Shown in pieces: positions 43,567-49,048 of a stretch of DNA of 49,048 nt (position 1 is the stretch's first letter; the number at the start of each line of letters is the position of its first letter). Position numbers and translations under genes: made by a program. This DNA comes from an uncultured Pelagibacteraceae bacterium (GTDB lineage Bacteria > Pseudomonadota > Alphaproteobacteria > Pelagibacterales > Pelagibacteraceae). Below the pieces are notes generated by a model that saw only the letters and a list, made by a program, of their open reading frames with translations, was not told where the DNA came from and searched no databases. Location: contig CACDFC010000009.1 of assembly GCA_902552035.1 (NCBI GenBank), forward strand, positions 1 through 49,048, read 5' to 3'.

Positions 43567-43821
43567 TTAATTGGGTTTTACAGAGACGTAAGTTCTATCT
43601 GACTTACTTTTTTTAAAAACCACTTTGCCTTTTATTACTGAGAAAATTGAATGATCTTTTCCAATTCCTACATTTTCTCCAGGGAATATTTTTGTTCCTC
43701 TTTGTCTAACTATTATGTTTCCAGGAATAACTTTTTCTCCTCCATACTTTTTGACACCAAGTCTACGACCAGCACTATCTCGACCATTTCTTGATGATCC
43801 ACCTGCTTTTTTTGTTGCCAT
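43567..43821 (-). CDS. rpmA: 50S ribosomal protein L27
   Basis: [60 protein letters not shown]. Confidence 0.98.
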   Translation of the reverse strand: MATKKAGGSSRNGRDSAGRRLGVKKYGGEKVIPGNIIVRQRGTKIFPGENVGIGKDHSIFSVIKGKVVFKKSKSDRTYVSVKPN

Positions 43822-43833
43822 AAGTAACCTAAA

Positions 43834-44232
43834 CTATTTATCTTTCTCTATTATTTTTTTTTCATTATTAGCAGATTGAATTTTTTTATCTGCCTCAGAA
43901 ATTAATTTTCCATCTTTTGAAAAAATTTTCTCTATTTTTATTAATGAATATTGCTGTCTATGTCCATTTTTTCTTCTAGAATTTTTTCTTCTTCTTTTTT
44001 TAAATATTAATATTGTTCTTTCTTTGCTATTTTTAATAATATCAGCCTCAACTTTTGCTCCAGTCACAACTGGGGAACCTAATTCAATTGTCTTATCATC
44101 TCCATAAGCCAATACTTCTTTAAACTCTATTTTTGAATGAGGTTTTGATTTTTCTATTTTCTCAATTTTAAGGATTTCCCCTGCTTTGACTTTATATTGT
44201 TTCCCACCAGTTTGTATTATTGCAAATGACAT
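43834..44232 (-). CDS. rplU: 50S ribosomal protein L21 with K/E-rich C-terminal extension
   Basis: MSFAIIQTGGKQYKVKAGEILKIEKIE...KKRRRKNSRRKNGHRQQYSLIKIEKI. Confidence 0.96.
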   Translation of the reverse strand: MSFAIIQTGGKQYKVKAGEILKIEKIEKSKPHSKIEFKEVLAYGDDKTIELGSPVVTGAKVEADIIKNSKERTILIFKKRRRKNSRRKNGHRQQYSLIKIEKIFSKDGKLISEADKKIQSANNEKKIIEKDK

Positions 44233-44273
44233 TGTAATTTATTTTTTTTAATCAGCAATATAGTTGTAGAGCT

Positions 44274-44279
44274 ATTATA
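44274..44279 (-). promoter_or_regulatory. Exact -10-like TATAAT upstream of rplU
   Basis: + strand ATTATA at 44274-44279, about 42 nt upstream of the rplU ATG; no good -35 at 16-18 nt spacing. Confidence 0.3.
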
Positions 44280-44294
44280 GTCAAGATCAATAAA

Positions 44295-45014
44295 CTAGAA
44301 ATTATCCTTTAAATCTCTTAGTTTTGAAAAACCTTCTAAGTTTTTTGTTCTCAAAAAAATATTACAGTCTAGTTCTTCCTTAACAGTGGTTGGAATAGAT
44401 GGAAGGTTTTTTTTAAGCTTTTCTTTTACAGAAAATATTTTATTTTTTAAATTAATATTTTCACTGTCATAAGCAGAGCAAAATTCCGAATTTTTAAGAG
44501 TATATTCATGGCCACAATAAATTTTAGTTTCAAGAGGAAAGGATTTAATTAAGTTTATAGATTGGTACATTTCTTCATACGTGCCCTCAAAAATTCTTCC
44601 ACATCCCAACGAAAAAAGTGTATCTCCAGTAAACAAAATTTTTTGTTTATAAAAATGAAAACATATATGTCCTGAAGTATGTCCAGGAACGTGGAAAATT
44701 TTAAATTCAAAATTATTATGTTTCCATATTTCTCTATCTTTTAAGGATATATCAATTTCTGGAATTCTATGTTTATCGTTGCAAAATCCTATTACTTTAG
44801 AATTATATTTTTTTTTTAATTCTTTATTGCCGCCAACATGATCATAATGATGATGTGTATTTAGAATGAATTTGAGATTTATACTTTTTTTTTCAATAAA
44901 TTTTATTAAAGGTTTGCTTTCACTAGGATCAATCACACAAGCTGAATTATTTGATTCATCTATAACTAGATAAGAATAATTGTCTTGAAGACATTTTATA
45001 ATTTCAATCTTCAT
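44295..45014 (-). CDS. gloB: Hydroxyacylglutathione hydrolase (glyoxalase II)
   Basis: LNTHHHYDHVGGNKELKKKY; HVPGHTSGHICFHF; GDTLFSLGCGRIFEGT; YCGHEYTLKNSEFC. Confidence 0.95.
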   Translation of the reverse strand: MKIEIIKCLQDNYSYLVIDESNNSACVIDPSESKPLIKFIEKKSINLKFILNTHHHYDHVGGNKELKKKYNSKVIGFCNDKHRIPEIDISLKDREIWKHNNFEFKIFHVPGHTSGHICFHFYKQKILFTGDTLFSLGCGRIFEGTYEEMYQSINLIKSFPLETKIYCGHEYTLKNSEFCSAYDSENINLKNKIFSVKEKLKKNLPSIPTTVKEELDCNIFLRTKNLEGFSKLRDLKDNF

Positions 45015-45015
45015 T

Positions 45016-45570
45016 TTATTTTTCTAACACAAAAATTCCTAATTCAGAAAAAAAATTATGAAATTTCAAATTTTTTAAGTTAATTTTTATGTTTCTATGT
45101 CTACAATAATTTTCAAAATCTTTAATTGTGCACATATGTAGGTTTGGTGTGTTGTACCATTCATTTGGTAAATTTTCCGTAACTGGCATTGTACCTTTAA
45201 AAAGCAAATGCAGCCTAACTTTCCAGTGCCCAAAGTTTGGGATTGATACAATAGCTTTTTTACCGATTCTTAATAATTCATTCAACACATTTTCAGGATC
45301 TAAAAAAGCTTGCAAAGTTTGACTAAGAATTACATAGTCGAAAGAGTTATCTGGAAACTGCTTTAAATCTTTTTCTGCATCACCCTCGATGACTGTTAAA
45401 CCTTTTTCAACGCATTTTTGTACATTTGATTTTGATAATTCAATTCCTCTGATATCTTTACTAATATTTTCGTTAATATATTTCATTAACTCACCATTTC
45501 CACATCCAACGTCTAATATTTTAGAATTTTCAATTACTAGTTTTGCAATATTATAAAATTCTTTTTTCAT
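45016..45570 (-). CDS. metW: Methionine biosynthesis protein MetW (SAM-binding)
   Basis: ILDVGCGNGELMKYINENISKDIRGIEL...SFDYVILSQTLQAF...NEWYNTPNLHMCTIKDFENYC; overlaps metX by 4 nt. Confidence 0.95.
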   Translation of the reverse strand: MKKEFYNIAKLVIENSKILDVGCGNGELMKYINENISKDIRGIELSKSNVQKCVEKGLTVIEGDAEKDLKQFPDNSFDYVILSQTLQAFLDPENVLNELLRIGKKAIVSIPNFGHWKVRLHLLFKGTMPVTENLPNEWYNTPNLHMCTIKDFENYCRHRNIKINLKNLKFHNFFSELGIFVLEK

Positions 45571-46688
45571 TTAATATTTTCATAAGAAGTATTTAAAAAA
45601 TTCTTAACGGTGTTTAGAAAGTCTGGAACATCAAGTAAAAAAGAGTCGTGACCTTTATCAGATGAAATTTCAACAAATCCAACATTTTTACCAATGGCAT
45701 TAAGAGCTATTACTATATCTCTATTTTCAGAAGTTGGATAAAGCCAATCTGAGGTAAAAGATATTATAAAAAATTTTGTATGACTTTTTTCAAATGCTTT
45801 TGATAAATTACCACCAAATTTTTTTGTAAGGTCAAAATAATCCATTGCTCTAGTAATATATAAATAGCTATTCGCATCAAATCTATCAACAAAAACTGAT
45901 CCTTGATATCTTAAATAACTCTCTATTTGAAAATCAGCATCAAAACTAAATTTTAAATCATCCCTTTCTTGCAGCTTTCTTCCAAATTTTTCTTGAAGAC
46001 CTACTTTAGATAAATAAGTTATATGTGCTGCCATTCTTGCAACTGCAAGTCCTTTATCGGGTTGTTTGTTTTGCTCTTGGTAAAATCCTTCCTGCCAATT
46101 TCCATCAGCCATTATTGATTGTCTTCCAAGTTCATTTAGAGCTATATTTTGAGCAGAATGGCTTGCGGTACAAGCAATTGGAATAGCTGTTAAAGCTTTA
46201 TTGGGAAAATTTGAGACAAACTGAAGTACTTGCATTCCACCCATAGATCCTCCAATAACACTAAACAACTTTTCAATTTTAAAATACTCTAAAAGATTAT
46301 ATTGAGCATTAACCATATCGTTTATTGTGATTACTGGGAAGTTTGTGCCGTAAGGTTTTTTAGTATTTGGGTTAATATCACTTGGCCCAAAAGATCCCAT
46401 ACAACCACCTATAACATTTGCTGCAATTACGAAATATTTTTCTGTATCAATAGCTTTTCCTGGCCCAAGAGCGTAACTCCACCAACCATCTTTTTTTGTA
46501 ATTGGATTTGTTCCTGAGGCAAATTGGTCTCCAGTCAGTGCATGAAAAATTAATATAGCATTATTTTTTTCACTATTTAGTTTTCCGTATGTTTCATAAG
46601 CCAAAGGAAAATTATTAATTGTTTGACCACAATCTAACTTTAATGGTTTTTCAATAATTATTTTCTTAATATCTTTAAATTTATTCAT
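45567..46688 (-). CDS. metX: Homoserine O-acetyltransferase
   Basis: LDCGQTINNFPLAYETYGKLNSEKNNAILIFHALTGDQFASG...VIGGSMGGMQVLQF...SSDKGHDSFLLD. Confidence 0.96.
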   Translation of the reverse strand: MNKFKDIKKIIIEKPLKLDCGQTINNFPLAYETYGKLNSEKNNAILIFHALTGDQFASGTNPITKKDGWWSYALGPGKAIDTEKYFVIAANVIGGCMGSFGPSDINPNTKKPYGTNFPVITINDMVNAQYNLLEYFKIEKLFSVIGGSMGGMQVLQFVSNFPNKALTAIPIACTASHSAQNIALNELGRQSIMADGNWQEGFYQEQNKQPDKGLAVARMAAHITYLSKVGLQEKFGRKLQERDDLKFSFDADFQIESYLRYQGSVFVDRFDANSYLYITRAMDYFDLTKKFGGNLSKAFEKSHTKFFIISFTSDWLYPTSENRDIVIALNAIGKNVGFVEISSDKGHDSFLLDVPDFLNTVKNFLNTSYENIK

Positions 46689-46717
46689 ATATTTTTGCTG
46701 ATGAATTGGAGAAAAAA

Positions 46718-46774
46718 AACTTATTTAGCGGTTTTTTTTAAGCGCTCGCAATTCAGTTTAAATCAGCGCAAGTT
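46718..46774 (-). ncRNA. SAM-II riboswitch in the metX leader
   Basis: Minus strand ACTTGCGCTGATTTAAACTGAATTGCGAGCGCTTAAAAAAAACCGCTAAATAAGT keeps SAM-II landmarks: CGCTGATTTAA, TTGC, AGCGC (P1 3' strand) and GCTAAA-AAG 3' pseudoknot segment; located directly upstream of metX. Confidence 0.9.
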
Positions 46775-46775
46775 A

Positions 46776-46804
46776 TGTCTACAATAAAGATTTTTATATG
46801 TCAA
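46776..46804 (-). promoter_or_regulatory. Predicted metX promoter just upstream of the SAM-II aptamer
   Basis: Minus strand perfect -35 TTGACA (46804-46799), 17-nt spacer, TAGACA (46781-46776) as a weak -10; predicted start falls at the 5' edge of the aptamer P1. Confidence 0.5.
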
Positions 46805-46822
46805 ATTTTATGAGAATTTTAC

Positions 46823-46847
46823 TTATTTAATTTAAATAAATTATAAT
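46823..46847 (+). promoter_or_regulatory. Predicted hisC promoter -10 (TATAAT 46842-46847) with an adjacent 17-bp palindrome (46823-46839)
   Basis: TTATTTAA-T-TTAAATAA is a perfect palindrome with 8-bp arms, immediately 5' of an exact TATAAT. Confidence 0.35.
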
Positions 46848-46878
46848 TTTACTATATATACCAGAAATATATAAAATT

Positions 46879-47970
46879 ATGAATTTAACCAAATTTAAAA
46901 AACTAAAATTTCAATCTTATAAACCAGGAAAATATGAAATTCCAAATTTGAAGGAAACTAGAAAAATAATTAAATTGTCTGCAAATGAGTCTGCGTTGGG
47001 TACAAGTTTAAGAGTTAAAAAAATTTTAAAAAATAATATAAGTACTTATAAATATCCAGATTATACTTCTAAATTATTAAGAAAACAAATTTCAATTAAA
47101 TTTAAATGTAACACAAACAAAGTAATTTGTGGATCTGGATCGGACGAGATTATTCAAATGCTATGTCAATTATTTTTGAGCAAAGGTGACCAAGTCATTG
47201 TTCCAGAATTTAGTTTTTTAATGTATAGAATTTATGCATCTATTTCAGGAGCTAATGTTATTTATTCAAAAGAGAAAAACTATAAGATCTCAGTAGATAA
47301 TATAATTAGCAAGGTAAATAAAAAAACTAAAATTGTCTTTTTAGCAAATCCTAACAATCCTACTGGTACTTATCTTTATAGAAATGAATTAATCAATCTA
47401 AGAAAAAGATTAAGAAAGGATATTTTATTGGTAATAGACGATGCATATTACGAATATATGAAGGATAAAAATTATGCATCAGGATTAAAGATTTTTAAAA
47501 ATTTTAAAAATGTTTTTATATTGAGAACTTTTTCTAAAATTTATGGATTAGCTGCCTTAAGAATTGGATGGGGCTATGGTGATAAAAATATTATTGACGC
47601 TCTAAATTTTATTAAACCACCTTTTAATGTCAACGAAATTGCACAATTATGTGCGATTGAAGCACTAAAAGATAATAAATTTATTAATAAGTCAGTTAAA
47701 CATAATTTATATTGGAGTAAAAAAATAAAAAAGAATCTGGAAAAATTTGATATTTACTCAAATAAAACGAGTGCTAATTTTCTTTTATTGAATTTCAATC
47801 GATGCAAACTGTCAGCAGTAAAAATTGAAAAAAAATTAGAAAAAAAAGGGATTATACTAAGAGAAATGAATACCTATGGAATTGATAATCATTTAAGATT
47901 AACAATTGGAAATAGTGCAGAAAATAAATTATTTCTAAAACAAATTAAAAAAATATTTAAAAATGTTTAA
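46879..47970 (+). CDS. hisC: Histidinol-phosphate aminotransferase (class I/II aminotransferase)
   Basis: IIKLSANESALGTS...ICGSGSDEIIQMLCQLFL...LANPNNPTGTYL...FSKIYGLAALRIGWGYGD. Confidence 0.92.
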   Translation: MNLTKFKKLKFQSYKPGKYEIPNLKETRKIIKLSANESALGTSLRVKKILKNNISTYKYPDYTSKLLRKQISIKFKCNTNKVICGSGSDEIIQMLCQLFLSKGDQVIVPEFSFLMYRIYASISGANVIYSKEKNYKISVDNIISKVNKKTKIVFLANPNNPTGTYLYRNELINLRKRLRKDILLVIDDAYYEYMKDKNYASGLKIFKNFKNVFILRTFSKIYGLAALRIGWGYGDKNIIDALNFIKPPFNVNEIAQLCAIEALKDNKFINKSVKHNLYWSKKIKKNLEKFDIYSNKTSANFLLLNFNRCKLSAVKIEKKLEKKGIILREMNTYGIDNHLRLTIGNSAENKLFLKQIKKIFKNV

Positions 47971-48862
47971 TAAAATTCTAATTATTGGATGTGGCTTAAT
48001 TGGCTCTTCAATCTTAAGAGCTGTAATAGATAAAAAAATATCAAAAAAAATTTATATTTTAGAAAAATCAAAAAAAAATATATCTAAAATTAAAAAAATA
48101 AATTCAAATTTAAATTTTTTAAATAAAGTCGATAAAAATGTTTCTGGTATTAATTTTGTTATTTTATGTACACCAATGAGTGAATATGAGAAAATTATTT
48201 TAAAATTAAATAATTTTCTATCTCCCCATACGCTTTTAACAGACGTTGGATCTACTAAAAAAAACTTACTAAAACTAAAAAATAAAAAATTAAATAAAAA
48301 ATTAAACTGGATTATGAGTCACCCAATATCTGGATCTGAAGTAAGTGGTCCAGAATATGGAAATAAAAATTTATTTAAAAAAAAATGGTGTATTATTATT
48401 GAAGATAAAAATAAAAAAGCACTTCTTAAAATTTCAAAATTTTGGAAAAAAATCGGCTCAAAGATAGTTTTTATGCAAAGCGATGAGCACGATAAAATAT
48501 TTTCAATGACTAGTCACTTACCTCATTTAATAGCTTATAATTTGATTAAAACTGCTCAAGATTTTCAGAAAAAAAATAAAAAAAATATAATTAAGTTCAG
48601 TGCTGGAGGATTAAGGGATTTTTCTCGAACTGCTGCATCTAATGAAATAATGTGGCGGGATGTTTTCTTTAGTAATAAAAGTAATATGATAAAAGTTATA
48701 GAGATGTTTACTAAAAACCTTAATGGATTAAAAAAAAATATTAAATTTTCAGAAGACAAAAAATTAATAAAAATTTTAAAAAATTCAAAAAAAGTAAGAA
48801 AACAAATTATAGAGTTAAAACAAGATGTTTCAAAACCTGACTTTGGAAGAAAAAATATTTAA
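47963..48862 (+). CDS. tyrA: Prephenate/arogenate dehydrogenase
   Basis: ILIIGCGLIGSSILRAV...LTDVGSTKKNLL...MSHPISGSEVSGPEYGNKNLF...SHLPHLIAYNLI; follows hisC. Confidence 0.92.
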   Translation: MFNKILIIGCGLIGSSILRAVIDKKISKKIYILEKSKKNISKIKKINSNLNFLNKVDKNVSGINFVILCTPMSEYEKIILKLNNFLSPHTLLTDVGSTKKNLLKLKNKKLNKKLNWIMSHPISGSEVSGPEYGNKNLFKKKWCIIIEDKNKKALLKISKFWKKIGSKIVFMQSDEHDKIFSMTSHLPHLIAYNLIKTAQDFQKKNKKNIIKFSAGGLRDFSRTAASNEIMWRDVFFSNKSNMIKVIEMFTKNLNGLKKNIKFSEDKKLIKILKNSKKVRKQIIELKQDVSKPDFGRKNI

Positions 48863-49048
48863 ATAGAAATTATTTTCTTTACTTTAAGATTCGCAGTTTT
48901 TTCAATTAATCTAATAGTTTTTTTAATTGGCATAATGACAACTTTTTTCCTTGGGCCATATGCATGAATTAGGTCTTTTGAGTTTAAGCAAGCTGCTACG
49001 TGTCCTTTCCAAAAAATTAAATCTCCTTTTTATATATTTTTTTATAAT
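48859..49048 (-). CDS. Partial CDS, C-terminal end of an NlpC/P60-like peptidase (truncated; frame disrupted near the window edge)
   Basis: Minus strand reads GDLIFWKGHVAACLNSKDLIHAYGPRKKVVIMPIKKTIRLIEKTANLKVKKIISI*, resembling the NlpC/P60 GDLIFW.GHV motif; an in-frame TAA lies just upstream at 49032-49030. Confidence 0.6.

Overview
The window is a gene-dense, AT-rich, streamlined alphaproteobacterial segment. Gene order and protein sequences look like SAR11 / Pelagibacterales. I see no mobile elements, CRISPR arrays, rRNA or tRNA genes.

Order along +: ffh (3' part, frameshifted) - rpsP - trmD - rplS - leuC - leuD - leuB - DMSP demethylation block (dmdC-like acyl-CoA dehydrogenase, dmdB-like acyl-CoA ligase, alpha/beta hydrolase, dmdA) - asd - sdhCDAB. 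Next is a divergent catabolic locus: iclR and mmsA/dddC-like on -, Fe-ADH/dddB-like and TRAP dctPQM on +. Then a small secreted protein - mdh - sucCD - sucAB - lpd - priA - atpHAGDC. On the - strand follow rppH, ctp, rsfS, nadD, proA, proB, obgE, rpmA, rplU, gloB, metW and metX, with a SAM-II riboswitch in the metX leader. The window ends with hisC - tyrA on + and a truncated NlpC/P60-like gene on -.

Most of this is conserved core genome. I did not find a clearly undescribed multi-gene system. The observations most worth a second look are:
(1) the SAM-II riboswitch upstream of metX, with a predicted competing 12-bp helix;
(2) a DddB/DddC-like + TRAP + IclR locus close to the dmdCB-hydrolase-dmdA block;
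(3) an alpha/beta hydrolase inside the DMSP block with a probable CTG start;
(4) all three convergent gene pairs overlapping through one shared TTAA double stop;
(5) a frameshift in ffh and an in-frame stop at the opposite window edge;
(6) a 27-bp tandem repeat coding a C-terminal tail on ribosomal protein S16;
(7) a strong hairpin with a U-tract between dctP and dctQM.
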